Assembly: GCA_009917555.1 (NCBI GenBank)
Contig: QZDX01000003.1
Location: 1 to 64,000 of the forward strand
Source of the DNA: a bacterium 1XD21-13
GTDB lineage: Bacteria > Bacillota > Clostridia > Lachnospirales > Lachnospiraceae
Direction of reading: 5' to 3'
DNA: 64,000 nucleotides
Each line of letters begins with the position of its first letter. Position 1 is the stretch's first letter. This document shows positions 8,492 through 16,986 of this stretch, piece by piece. The translations under genes were made by a program, and so were the position numbers. The notes below the pieces were generated by a model, which made no database searches, was not told where the DNA came from, and saw only the letters and a program-made list of their open reading frames with translations.

Positions 8492-10597
8492 TTAAATGAT
8501 TTCCGCCAGAAATTCCAGAAGCTGATCCGTATTGAGGGGCTTGGACATATGGGCGTTCATGCCGCTCTTTCTGGACATCCGCCGATCCTCCTCAAAGGCA
8601 TTGGCGGACAGGGCGATAATCGGAATGCTGTGAAGGAGTGGATCGTTTAAGCTGCGGATCACCTGTGTGGTTTCATAGCCGTTCATAATGGGCATCTGTA
8701 TATCCATCAGAATCAGGGCGTAGGTTCCCGGGTCAGCCTGCAAAAGCAGATCCAGGGCAATGCGGCCGTCCATAGCGGTATCCACCGAAAAGCCAAGATC
8801 CTCAAGCAGCTCGGATTCCAGCTCCAGATTCAGATCGTTGTCGTCCACCAGAAGGATTTTGCGGCCTCTAAACCGCTGCAGAAGCGCTTCCGCAGCCGCC
8901 TCTTCGTCAAGCAAATTGGAGTGCTGAATCCGCAGGGTGAGGGTAAAGGCAAACCGGCTTCCCTGCTCGGGCCTGCTCTCTACGGCGATGGTTCCGTCCA
9001 TCAGCTCCACCAGGCGCCGGGCGATGGTAAGGCCCAGTCCGGTTCCGTGGATGCCGCTGAAGGTAGTGTTCTTGACACGCTCAAATGGCTCGAAAATATG
9101 CTCCAGATATTCCGGGGCGATTCCGATTCCGTTATCCTCCACGGAGAATTCGTAGGAGGCGTAATTGTTCGTGGGCGCTTTGCGTTCGGATACGGAGATC
9201 CGGATGCGGCCGCCGTCCGGCGTATATTTTATGGCGTTGCTTGTAAGGCAGGCAAGGATCTGACGGAGCTTGCCCGGATCGCTGTATACGCAGGTGTGCT
9301 CCGCGCCGGACAGATCCATAGTCAGGGAAAGATGCTTTTTTTCCGTCTGAGCTTCCTGGGACTTCAGAAAATCCGAGATAAGTGTGGAGAGGCAGCAGGG
9401 AACGTCCTCTGTCTGCAGGGTGCCCGATTCGATTCTGGAGATCTCCAGGATATCGTTGATGAGGGACAGGAGCTGATCGCCTGAGGCCTGGATCTTCTGC
9501 AGATATTCGGCGAGCTTTTCCGGCTCTTCCATATGGTTTTGGGCAAGGGCCGTGAAGCCTGTGATGGCGTTTAGGGGCGTACGCATGTCGTGGGACATAT
9601 TGGCAAGGAAGGTGTTCTTGGCAATGTTGGCCCGCTTGGCGTGGTTCAGGGTATCCTCCAGGAGCCGTTTCTGCTCCATCTCATGCTGAATCTCATCGTC
9701 TACCCTGCGGGAGCCGATGACAACCTGGGAGCAGGATTCCTGATGGCCCGCATGGGCGATGCGGAGCTGGAAATACTGAACATTCTCGGGAGTCCGGATT
9801 CTGTAGTTTACATAATAGGTATCCTGGGAAGCGACGTTTTTCCGAATCCAGTGGGGATCGAGGGCAAGGGTAATCAGAGCCCGGTCCTCCGGATATACCC
9901 AGGTCTTAATATATTCCGTACAAAATTCATGGAAGGAGTAGCACTGGGGACCGGAGCCGAACTGAAATTCAATGCGGGAGCTTAGGCGGTAGGGGAGGAG
10001 CTTATCCTTGTCTAGATCCACATAGAGAATGGCCTCGTATTCGCTGCTGAGTCCCTCGATCACGGCAAGTCTCCGCCGCTCCTCCTCGGACTGCCGCTCT
10101 CTTTTTTCCGTGGCGTCCCCTACAAAGACGTAGAAGATGTCGCCGGCAAACCGGCTGCGGATAAAATGTCCGTAATCCTCCACCCAGCGGATCTGACCGT
10201 CCTTTCGGATGATCCGGTATTCCACATAGTCCAGATCGTACTGGCTCTTGCTGATTTGATCGCGGATGCTGCATTCCACGGCTTCCAGATCCTCCGGATG
10301 CACCAGGCCGGGGAAGGTGTTTCCCGTCACTTCCTGAAATTCCTTGAGGGTATCGCAGGCAAACAGCCGCAGCATGGCTTTGTTGGCGTAGAGGATTTCC
10401 TCGTCTCCGTCGGCGTGGTAGATGAAGAAGCCTCCGGGAATCTCGTCCACGAATTTTTTCAGCTCCTGTGCGGTTTTGAGATCGGCAGCGTCGCAGAGCA
10501 GGGAGGCTTCTCTCGGATCGGAACCATGCTCCAGGCCGTAAAGCACGGACAGGATGTATTCGATTGGGCTCTGGTCGGTTATCAGTTGTTTATTCAT
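8492..10597 (-). CDS. Soluble hybrid sensor histidine kinase with PAS domains and C-terminal receiver
   Basis: This 701-residue signalling protein has no membrane segment. A PAS domain lies around residues 40-170 (GGFFIYHADGDEEILYANKA at its start), followed by a second PAS-like region around 190-310. The HisKA box FLANMSHDMRTPLNA has its His near 336. The HATPase domain shows N, G1 and G2 boxes (TSNAIKYTPDGG, VEDNGIGI, GTGLGLTI). A receiver at about 580-700 has its Asp near 631 in LILMDIQMPIMNG. The start is preceded by GAGGGGAG. It converges on the binding-protein gene with 17 bases between the stop codons. No HPt protein or output regulator is adjacent, so its pathway is unknown. Confidence 0.9.
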   Translation of the reverse strand: MNKQLITDQSPIEYILSVLYGLEHGSDPREASLLCDAADLKTAQELKKFVDEIPGGFFIYHADGDEEILYANKAMLRLFACDTLKEFQEVTGNTFPGLVHPEDLEAVECSIRDQISKSQYDLDYVEYRIIRKDGQIRWVEDYGHFIRSRFAGDIFYVFVGDATEKRERQSEEERRRLAVIEGLSSEYEAILYVDLDKDKLLPYRLSSRIEFQFGSGPQCYSFHEFCTEYIKTWVYPEDRALITLALDPHWIRKNVASQDTYYVNYRIRTPENVQYFQLRIAHAGHQESCSQVVIGSRRVDDEIQHEMEQKRLLEDTLNHAKRANIAKNTFLANMSHDMRTPLNAITGFTALAQNHMEEPEKLAEYLQKIQASGDQLLSLINDILEISRIESGTLQTEDVPCCLSTLISDFLKSQEAQTEKKHLSLTMDLSGAEHTCVYSDPGKLRQILACLTSNAIKYTPDGGRIRISVSERKAPTNNYASYEFSVEDNGIGIAPEYLEHIFEPFERVKNTTFSGIHGTGLGLTIARRLVELMDGTIAVESRPEQGSRFAFTLTLRIQHSNLLDEEAAAEALLQRFRGRKILLVDDNDLNLELESELLEDLGFSVDTAMDGRIALDLLLQADPGTYALILMDIQMPIMNGYETTQVIRSLNDPLLHSIPIIALSANAFEEDRRMSRKSGMNAHMSKPLNTDQLLEFLAEII

Positions 10598-10757
10598 GCG
10601 GTTCTCCCCTCAATTTAGAAATCTTATGGACAAAAAAGCTCTTATGCGCTGCTTCTTGTACTGGAGCGCGTCAGAAAGCGGTTTTTCTTATACTCGGGTA
10701 CTCAGATGTATTATAGCATTTTTTCCCGGGTTTTGGAATAGGAAAACTGCGGGGTTG

Positions 10758-10786
10758 TTGACTTTATTCCGGGGGCTTTTTATAAT
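10758..10786 (+). promoter_or_regulatory. Near-consensus sigma-A promoter
   Basis: TTGACT and TATAAT are separated by exactly 17 bases. Transcription would start near 10793, just before the corrinoid-protein-tail frame and the YdcF-like gene. Confidence 0.8.
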
Positions 10787-10795
10787 GGGAAGGGA

Positions 10796-10912
10796 ATGAC
10801 AGGAGCTCCGGCGACGGAGGACTTTGCCAGGGGGATCGGCGCTGACGGCTACGGTTCCAATGCGGCGGGGGCTGTGATTCCGGCCAAGAGAATGATGGGA
10901 GGAAGTCTGTGA
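10796..10912 (+). pseudogene. Short frame matching the C-terminal tail of a corrinoid (B12-binding) protein
   Basis: A 38-codon frame encodes MTGAPATEDFARGIGADGYG followed by SNAAGAVIPAKRMMGGSL. The pattern G-A-P-x-T-x-x-F-A-x-x-I-G-A-D-G-Y with a following A-x-x-A-V-x-x-A-K closely resembles the last helix region of methyltransferase corrinoid proteins (B12-binding fold). Nothing upstream in frame continues that similarity, so this is probably a relic. Its stop overlaps the next start as GTGA, and a purine-rich GGGAAGGGA precedes its ATG, so it may still be translated as a leader that couples to the downstream gene. Confidence 0.55.
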
Positions 10913-11535
10913 AGTTTATAGAGGATATAACAGAATTTATTTTTGTGGAGCATAAGCCGGAAAAGGCGGATGTGATTTTTGTACCAGGAGGAGATCAGGG
11001 GGCTCTGGCTGTGAAGGCGGCGGAGCTGTACCGGGAGGGGTATGCCCCGTGGGTACTGCCCTCGGGACGGTTTAGCAAGCCGGTGGGGAAGTGTATGATT
11101 CCCGGATATGAGACGGAGTGGGAATTCCTTAGGGATATTCTGGTGGAGCAGGGAGTTCCGGCGGAGGCGATTCTGGAGGAACGGCAGGCCACCTTTACTT
11201 ATGAAAATTCCATCTATTCCAGGCAGGTGACGGATGCAAAAGGTCTTGTGATTAACAAGGCGATTCTTTGTTCACAGGCTTGCCATGCGAGGAGGGCTCT
11301 TTTATATTACGAAATTTTGTATCCGGATACGGAATTTTTTGTTTGTCCGGCGGTAACACGCGGAATTAGTCGGGACAATTGGTTTTTGGATGATGGGAAG
11401 ATTGATGTTGTTTTGGGGGAGCTGGAACGGTGCGGGAGTCAGTTTCATGAGATTCTACGGCAATATGGAAGGGCCGGGGAACATAGAGCTATAGAGAAAA
11501 ATAGAGGAAGGGCAGGAGCAGATGTATGGAATTGA
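10909..11535 (+). CDS. YdcF/SanA-like DUF218 protein
   Basis: This 208-residue protein of the DUF218 family begins with VIFVPGGDQGALAVKAAELY near residue 24, the family's typical strand-glycine loop. Conserved acidic and His segments follow (EEAILEERQATFTYEN, then CSQACHARRALLYYE). No signal peptide or membrane anchor is seen, unlike E. coli SanA. The biochemical role of the family is poorly known; a nucleotide- or cofactor-binding Rossmann-like fold has been proposed. GTG 10909 has GGGAGG seven bases upstream and overlaps the preceding short frame. The 3' end overlaps the phosphatase gene by 10 bases, so the two are translationally linked. Confidence 0.82.
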   Translation: MKFIEDITEFIFVEHKPEKADVIFVPGGDQGALAVKAAELYREGYAPWVLPSGRFSKPVGKCMIPGYETEWEFLRDILVEQGVPAEAILEERQATFTYENSIYSRQVTDAKGLVINKAILCSQACHARRALLYYEILYPDTEFFVCPAVTRGISRDNWFLDDGKIDVVLGELERCGSQFHEILRQYGRAGEHRAIEKNRGRAGADVWN

Positions 11536-12284
11536 GGGAGATTATTGATCTGGTAAAAAGAACAAAGAGCTTTGTGGAAAATCGGGAGATGGCAGGCCAT
11601 GTGAAGGTGAAGGGACCTGCAGATTATGTTACTCAGGTGGATACGGATATTCAGAATTTCCTGGCTCATGAGCTGCATAAGCTGGCCCCCGGCATCCAGT
11701 TTCTGGGCGAGGAGGAAGGACTTCATGAAATGTCCGGGGATACATACTGGATTTTGGACCCCATAGATGGAACCACCAATCTGATACATGATTACCAGCA
11801 TAGCACCGTGTCCCTTGGACTGTATGAAAAGGGCGAGATTACGCTGGGGATTGTCTATGACCCCTTCCGGGAGGATGTGTATTACGCACGGAAGGGCACA
11901 GGAAGCTTTTTAAATGGAAAACCCATTCGGGTGTCTCAGGCAAATACCTTGAAGGAGACCATCATTTCCTTTGGTACGGCACCCTATGACAAGGGGCTGG
12001 CAAAGGAAAACTTTGAGCGTCTTTTAAAGGTCTTTATGGAGAGCCAGGATATTCGCAGAACCGGATCGGCGGCTTTGGATCTGGCTTATGTAGCCTGCGG
12101 CCGTACAGGTGGTTTTTTTGAGGCACGTCTGAGTCCCTGGGATTTTGCGGCAGGGATGCTGCTGATTTCCGAGGCTGGCGGGATGATTACGGATTTTTCA
12201 GGGGCGCCGCTTGATCTTTTGAAAAGAGGGAGCGTGGTGGCCACAAACGGAAGGATTCATGAAGAGCTGAGGGGGCTTTTGTAG
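11526..12284 (+). CDS. Inositol monophosphatase family protein (SuhB-like)
   Basis: This 252-residue Mg-dependent phosphomonoesterase has the full metal site: GEEEG (about residues 61-65), the family signature WILDPIDGTTN (about 74-84) and WDFAAGMLLISEAGG near the C-terminus (about 204-218). Members hydrolyse inositol phosphates, 3'-phosphoadenosine phosphates or fructose-1,6-bisphosphate, and the substrate cannot be read here. Length is normal. ATG 11526 lies inside the end of the YdcF-like gene behind AGGAGCAG. The weak GC-rich dyad after the stop (12298-12330) is not a convincing terminator. Confidence 0.9.
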   Translation: MELREIIDLVKRTKSFVENREMAGHVKVKGPADYVTQVDTDIQNFLAHELHKLAPGIQFLGEEEGLHEMSGDTYWILDPIDGTTNLIHDYQHSTVSLGLYEKGEITLGIVYDPFREDVYYARKGTGSFLNGKPIRVSQANTLKETIISFGTAPYDKGLAKENFERLLKVFMESQDIRRTGSAALDLAYVACGRTGGFFEARLSPWDFAAGMLLISEAGGMITDFSGAPLDLLKRGSVVATNGRIHEELRGLL

Positions 12285-12394
12285 AAATGTGTGAAGGATA
12301 AGCCCAGGCTGCCTTTGGGGAGGGCTCTTTTGGAAATCATGAGCCGGAGCTAATCACGAAAGAGTATAAATAACCTCCCCTCCAACAGCAGGTA

Positions 12395-13264
12395 CTAGCG
12401 CTTTACATCTAACTTTTGAGATGGCATGGATATATCTGGCTTGGCAGAGGCCCCAGCTTCCTTGTAGGCAGCCTGGGCTTTCGCCCGTTTTACTTTCAGA
12501 GCCTCCGGTGTGGATTCTGCTTCCTGACGAGTCATTTCCTTATGGTCCAGGGCAGCCTTTGCCTTCTCAGTTTCTACATCAGCTTCTCCTGGAATTTTGC
12601 TGGAGATGTCTTTTGAGTCATCAGATTTCTCTGGATCTTTTTCCTTGTCTGTCTTTGTGGGATCTTCCACGCCCAGCTCGGCTTTCTTGGCTTCCTCCAG
12701 ATCCTTCTCTGCCTTTTGCTTTTCTGCTTCCGTGGGAAGCTTGGCGTATTTGCCGCTCTCTACGAATTCCTGGGTGCTCTGCTGGAGTGCCATGTTTTTG
12801 CGGTGCTCGTTCCAAATAAGCTCCAGCTTTTTACTTTCCGGAATGTTGGGGTTATTTTTGATATCATTTACAGTGTTTAAAGAGGTGGCGGCGTGAGCCA
12901 TGCGGACACGCTGAACCTCTTCCTTGGTTTTGCAGCGCTTTAATTCCTGCTCGTAGTTTTTCTGTTCCATCTCCGTAGCTTTGACGCGCTGGTAGGTCTG
13001 GGGATCGTGGTCTCTTAAGTAGGCCAATTCTTCGGTCGTCAGCTTTTGGCCGGAGTTGAGCTTTAGCTCAATCTGGGCAGTCATTTTGGTGGTGCCGTCC
13101 TTGTTGGCTTTGCGGATCTCTTCCGCCTGCTGTTTTACGGAATCGGCGATGGTCATGGTGCCGTCGGCCTTGAAATCGCCGGTTGCTTTTTTCTTCTGCC
13201 ATTTCATCTGCATTTCCATGTTTTTTGTGTAGGTGTTTAATGACTGGACCGTAAAAAAGTTCAT
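12395..13264 (-). CDS. Highly charged, probably coiled-coil hypothetical protein
   Basis: This 289-residue protein has no signal peptide, membrane segment or cysteine-rich motif. Residues 1-140 carry a moderately conserved-looking region (MNFFTVQSLNTYTKN at the start; LNSGQKLTTEELAYLRDHDP near 72-91). Residues 180-289 are dominated by Lys, Glu, Asp and Ala with heptad-like runs, suggesting coiled coil or disorder. The start is preceded by GGGGGGAA. I do not recognise the family. Its isolated position, convergent with the phosphatase gene, gives no functional hint. Confidence 0.7.
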   Translation of the reverse strand: MNFFTVQSLNTYTKNMEMQMKWQKKKATGDFKADGTMTIADSVKQQAEEIRKANKDGTTKMTAQIELKLNSGQKLTTEELAYLRDHDPQTYQRVKATEMEQKNYEQELKRCKTKEEVQRVRMAHAATSLNTVNDIKNNPNIPESKKLELIWNEHRKNMALQQSTQEFVESGKYAKLPTEAEKQKAEKDLEEAKKAELGVEDPTKTDKEKDPEKSDDSKDISSKIPGEADVETEKAKAALDHKEMTRQEAESTPEALKVKRAKAQAAYKEAGASAKPDISMPSQKLDVKR

Positions 13265-13509
13265 ATATTCCCCCCCTGTCTGTTGCTGCCTGTTTCCGGA
13301 CGAATAAAGTATTTCTGCTCCGAAGATACATGGTTATGATATGCTTATAAGTATAAGTCCTTCCGATTATGAACGGTTGATAAGTGTTCTTATTAAAATT
13401 ATCGGCGAAGTTTGGAAAAAATTAACGGGCGATAAGATTAGAACATGTTTGAAAAATTTTTCCCGCCATCTGTATGCCCTACTTTGCGGTATGTTTGTGC
13501 CAAATTTGG

Positions 13510-13539
13510 TTTACGGCAGACGGCCTCCTGTAGTATAAT
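13510..13539 (+). promoter_or_regulatory. Probable promoter of the AEC permease gene
   Basis: TATAAT at 13534-13539 has TTTACG 18 bases upstream (13510-13515). The rest of the 13265-13573 gap is AT-rich and holds no convincing gene; a 65-codon frame at 13341 lacks a ribosome site and overlaps this promoter. Confidence 0.55.
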
Positions 13540-13579
13540 GGCTTTCGGAGTAAAATGACAAAAGAAGGAAGAGATGGGA

Positions 13580-14494
13580 ATGACGGTTGTTACGGTGTTT
13601 TTTCAGATGTTAGCGCTTCTGGTTATGATTGGTGTGGGATATTTTATTACCGGACGGGGAATGTTGGACGAGCATACGAACCGTCAGATGTCGGGGCTTT
13701 TGGTGAATTTGTTTAACCCGATGCTGATTTTATCCAGTGCGGCTAATTCCGTGGGGCTTATTTCACCGGATGATATGAAAACGGTCGGATTGATTGCCAT
13801 TGGTATGTTTGCGTTTTTTATTCCGCTTGGTATGGTTTTATCGCCTATTTTTGAGCGGGAGCCGGGGCATCGGAAGATCTTTCAGCTGATGTTTGTCTTT
13901 TCAAATTTGGGATTCATTGGGATTCCGGTTGTGTCCGGTATTATCGGAACGGAATATGTGATTTACGTCACGGAATTTATTCTCATTTATAATGTGATAC
14001 TTTACTCCTACGGGGTGGGGGTATTGAGCGACAGGCCTTCTCTATCTTCCCTGAAGGAAATGGTGAATCCGGGGACTGTTTTCAGTATGGCTGCGATGAT
14101 CATTATTATATTCGAAATTCAGCTTCCGGAGTTTGTGAAGACAGCGGCGGCCTATCTTGGGAATGTGACGTCGCCGATGGCTCTGATTGTCATTGGATTT
14201 ACCCTTGCGCAGTCGGATTTGAAACGCATCTTCTGTCAGCCCAGGTTGTACCTCTTTGCAGTTATCAAGCTTTTGATCCTTCCTCTTTTGATGCTGCCGT
14301 TTTTAAAAATGGCAACTTCGGATAAATCCATCATTTCTGTATGTATGGTGTTGTTCGGAATGCCGGTTGGAAATATTGCTCTGATGCTGGGAATGGAAAG
14401 GGGAATTGATGTGACTACTGGCGGTGCTGCTATTATACTGACAACTGTTCTATGTGTGTTTACCATTCCGATTCTGATGTTTGCAGTGGGATAA
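13580..14494 (+). CDS. AEC family permease (auxin efflux carrier/malate permease type)
   Basis: This roughly 304-residue membrane protein has about ten hydrophobic segments in two halves, as in the AEC/bile-acid-transporter fold. The N-terminal segment has the family pattern (GYFITGRGMLDEHTNRQMSG, then VNLFNPMLILSS), and the second half contains SPMALIVIGFTLAQ. Bacterial members move malate or other carboxylates, and the substrate is not deducible here. ATG 13580 lies 8 bases after AAGGAAG; an in-frame ATG at 13574 is only two bases after it. The stop codon lies inside the left arm of a long inverted repeat. Confidence 0.87.
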   Translation: MTVVTVFFQMLALLVMIGVGYFITGRGMLDEHTNRQMSGLLVNLFNPMLILSSAANSVGLISPDDMKTVGLIAIGMFAFFIPLGMVLSPIFEREPGHRKIFQLMFVFSNLGFIGIPVVSGIIGTEYVIYVTEFILIYNVILYSYGVGVLSDRPSLSSLKEMVNPGTVFSMAAMIIIIFEIQLPEFVKTAAAYLGNVTSPMALIVIGFTLAQSDLKRIFCQPRLYLFAVIKLLILPLLMLPFLKMATSDKSIISVCMVLFGMPVGNIALMLGMERGIDVTTGGAAIILTTVLCVFTIPILMFAVG

Positions 14495-14610
14495 ATAAGT
14501 CATCTGCCCTTTTTGGCTGCTTGCAACATTCTTTTGCGTATTGTTCATACGGAACATGGAGGATATGTGCAGAAGAATATGGAGTATTTAAAAGGGCAGA
14601 TGACTTATTT
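14493..14610. repeat. 118-bp palindromic element with perfect 21-bp arms
   Basis: The left arm (14493-14513, ending CATCTGCCCTTTT) is the exact reverse complement of the right arm (14590-14610). The 76-base centre also folds back (TGTTC/GAACA at the tip, ATTCTT/AAGAAT lower down). It fills the gap between two convergent genes and begins in the stop codon of the permease. It may be a bidirectional terminator or a small immobile MITE-like sequence. Confidence 0.75.
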
Positions 14611-14631
14611 TAAAATGGATGCTTCCAGGAT

Positions 14632-15111
14632 TTATTCAGGATAGATCAATCGATCCTCCTTAATCTCATACAGAACCTCATCCAGATACCGCCTGGCCAA
14701 CCAGTTGGCCATAGGCAGATTCATGTCCAGATAATTTCCGCAGTCTTTGGCGCAGGCCCCCGGCACTTCTCCGGAAAAATCTCGGATAAACTCCCACATT
14801 TCCACCATCAGAGGAACAATCTCCTTGGATTCATAGTCTCCAGCCAGAAGCAGGTAGAAGCCTGTCCGGCAGCCCATGGGTCCGAAGTAGATAGTTTTGG
14901 AACCAAAGTCCTTGTGATTCCGCAGAAATGTGGCGCCCAGGTGCTCAATGGTGTGAATTTCAGCCGTATTCATTACCGGCTCCTCATTTGGGTTGGTCAG
15001 CCGAAGGTCAAAAGTGGTAATCACGGCATTCCCCGCAGGGTCCTTTCGTGATACATAGACGCCGGGTTTAAGCTTGTTGTGGTCAATGGTAAAGCTTGTA
15101 ATTTTCTCCAT
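14632..15111 (-). CDS. luxS: S-ribosylhomocysteine lyase LuxS
   Basis: This enzyme cleaves S-ribosylhomocysteine to homocysteine and DPD, the precursor of autoinducer 2, as part of the activated methyl cycle. The 159-residue length is typical. The metal-binding HTIEH motif lies at about residues 53-57, and the third ligand Cys lies downstream in EVPGACAKDCGNY. The catalytic Cys region YFGPMGCRTGFY is intact. AAAGGACG precedes the ATG. No pfs or other methyl-cycle gene is adjacent. The palindrome at 14493..14610 probably ends its transcript. Confidence 0.97.
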   Translation of the reverse strand: MEKITSFTIDHNKLKPGVYVSRKDPAGNAVITTFDLRLTNPNEEPVMNTAEIHTIEHLGATFLRNHKDFGSKTIYFGPMGCRTGFYLLLAGDYESKEIVPLMVEMWEFIRDFSGEVPGACAKDCGNYLDMNLPMANWLARRYLDEVLYEIKEDRLIYPE

Positions 15112-15284
15112 AATTTTCGTCCTTTCCTAAACAGTACTATTTTTGGAAGCCTTTCAATATAGAAGTTCCCCTTGATTTTTTATCACAACAAAAAGTTTAT
15201 CATATTTACCGCGAAACAGAAAGAGCTTGGCAGGCAGAAAAAAATAATTTTTTGAATGCTTTGAGGCTTTTTCGGAACCCGTGG

Positions 15285-15314
15285 TTGACGATAACCATAG
15301 AATAGTGCTATGAT
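15285..15314 (+). promoter_or_regulatory. Extended -10 promoter upstream of the mgtE leader
   Basis: TTGACG (15285-15290) and TATGAT (15309-15314) are 18 bases apart, and TG at 15306-15307 gives an extended -10. Initiation near 15321 would make a leader of about 300 nt before mgtE. Confidence 0.7.
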
Positions 15315-15320
15315 AAGCTA

Positions 15321-15634
15321 TGCAGGTTTTTAAAACCAAATTTATGCAGAAGAAGGATGTGAAGAGTCCGTGGACGGACGAAGTCGAAGGTGTAGCTTAA
15401 GACAGAACAGAATATGGATGGATATGGGCTTTTCATGTTATTCTTTGCTTTCCTGGATATCAGTAGTTCTGGAAGCGTATCTTGCCTGGCGTTAGCAGCT
15501 CGGGGAGAAAATCATTTTTTACGGAATTGAGAAGAGCAGACGGACATTCACGGATTCTGGCCGTATTTGTGAGGGCAGGATTGTGAATGGCTTTGCCATG
15601 TCCATCCACAGGAATGGAGGAGATTGACATGGCA
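15321..15634 (+). promoter_or_regulatory. Long structured 5' leader of mgtE
   Basis: The roughly 300-nt untranslated region holds several helices: GTCCG/CGGAC near 15367-15385, CATTCAC/GTGAATG at 15545-15589, and TGCCATGTC/GACATGGCA at 15594-15634. The last one pairs the mgtE start codon and places the GGAGGAG ribosome site in its loop. I looked for the M-box magnesium riboswitch core and could not match it. Apart from these helices I see no gene in 15112-15628. Confidence 0.5.
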
Positions 15635-16981
15635 ATGGGAAATTTTGACTGGGAGTTCTTGACAGAGCTTCTGGACAGCAGGCAGTTTCGGAAGCTCAGG
15701 GAGACCATGGCCGATATGAACGAGGTGGATATTGCGGAGTTCATTGAGGAGCTGGAACTGGAAAAGAAGGTACTGGTGTACCGGATGCTGCCTAAGGAGC
15801 TGGCGGCGGATGTATTTTCCTTTCTGGAGGTTGAGGACCAGGAGCACATTATCAACAGCATTACGGACTATGAGCTGGGTAAGATTATTGAGGATCTGTA
15901 CGTGGACGACGCGGTAGATATGCTGGAGGAGCTTCCGGCTATTGTGGTAAAGCGTGTGCTTAAGAATGCAGCGCCGGATACCAGAGCCCTTATCAACCAG
16001 TTTCTGCAGTATCCGGAGAACAGCGCCGGAAGCATTATGACGGCGGAGTATATTGGCCTTAAGCGGAATATGACCGTAGAGCAGGCATTTGCCTATATTC
16101 GGGAAAATGGTGTGGATAAGGAGACCATTTACACCTGCTTTGTGACGGACAGCAAGCGCCGTCTCCAGGGGGTCGTGACGGTGAAGGATCTGCTGATGAA
16201 TCCGTACCATACCATCATCAAGGATATTATGGATGAGAACATTATCTATGCAGTGACAACGGAGGATCAGGAGGAGGTTGTGGAGACCTTCAATAAATAT
16301 GACCTGCTCTGTCTGCCGGTGGTGGATCATGAGGACCGGCTGGTGGGAATTGTCACCGTAGATGATGTGGTGGAGGTTATGGAGCAGGAGGCCACCGAGG
16401 ACTTTGAGAAGATGGCGGCTATGCTGCCCTCGGAGAAGCCTTATCTGAAAACCGGTGTGCTGGAACTAGCCAAGAACCGTATACCCTGGCTTTTGCTCTT
16501 GATGTTTACCTCCCTTTTGACAGGAGCCATTCTTGTGACCTATGAGAATGCCCTCCAGGTGGTGCCACTTTTGATTAGCTTTATTCCGATGCTGATGGAT
16601 ACCAGCGGCAATTGCGGCAATCAGAGCAGCACCATGGTGATTCGTGGTATGGCGGTGGGAGACATTGAGCTTCGGGATGTATTCCGGGTAGCGTGGAAGG
16701 AGCTTCGGGTGGGTTTTCTGTGCGGTCTTGTATTGGCTGCGGCCAATTTTGTGCGGCTGCTTTTGCAGTATCCGGATCAGCCTCTGGTAAATCTGGTGGT
16801 GGTGCTGTCTCTGGTGCTGACGGTGATTCTGGCTAAGACTATCGGATGTACATTGCCTATGCTGGCAAAGCGGATGAACCTGGACCCGGCTATTATGGCG
16901 GCTCCGCTGATTACGACCATTGTAGATGCGTGCAGTCTGATGATTTATTTTCGATTGGCATGTGTCTTATTGAAGATATAA
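15629..16981 (+). CDS. mgtE: Magnesium transporter MgtE
   Basis: MgtE forms a dimeric Mg2+ channel gated by cytoplasmic Mg2+. The 450-residue protein has the expected order: an acidic helical N domain (residues 1-125; IAEFIEELELEKKVLVYRML), two CBS domains (about 125-255; VVTVKDLLMNPYHT, then IVTVDDVVEVME), a connecting helix and five membrane helices from about residue 285 (IPWLLLLMFTSLLTGAI). The channel motif PMLMDTSGNCGNQSS is present. ATG 15629 is six bases after GGAGGAG; an in-frame ATG at 15587 lacks a site. A long leader precedes it. Confidence 0.95.
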   Translation: MAMGNFDWEFLTELLDSRQFRKLRETMADMNEVDIAEFIEELELEKKVLVYRMLPKELAADVFSFLEVEDQEHIINSITDYELGKIIEDLYVDDAVDMLEELPAIVVKRVLKNAAPDTRALINQFLQYPENSAGSIMTAEYIGLKRNMTVEQAFAYIRENGVDKETIYTCFVTDSKRRLQGVVTVKDLLMNPYHTIIKDIMDENIIYAVTTEDQEEVVETFNKYDLLCLPVVDHEDRLVGIVTVDDVVEVMEQEATEDFEKMAAMLPSEKPYLKTGVLELAKNRIPWLLLLMFTSLLTGAILVTYENALQVVPLLISFIPMLMDTSGNCGNQSSTMVIRGMAVGDIELRDVFRVAWKELRVGFLCGLVLAAANFVRLLLQYPDQPLVNLVVVLSLVLTVILAKTIGCTLPMLAKRMNLDPAIMAAPLITTIVDACSLMIYFRLACVLLKI

Positions 16982-16986
16982 TATCA

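Noticed and set aside
8921-9484. Plus-strand frame opposite the hybrid kinase
   Set aside because: A shadow of the HATPase region; no start signal.
13341-13538. 65-codon plus-strand frame before the AEC gene
   Set aside because: It has no ribosome site, odd composition and overlaps the likely promoter.
15315-15628. M-box Mg2+ riboswitch before mgtE
   Set aside because: I could not find the conserved GGTGAGGCTCC-type core or the AGTGCTAAAGCTC-type end; left as an unassigned leader.
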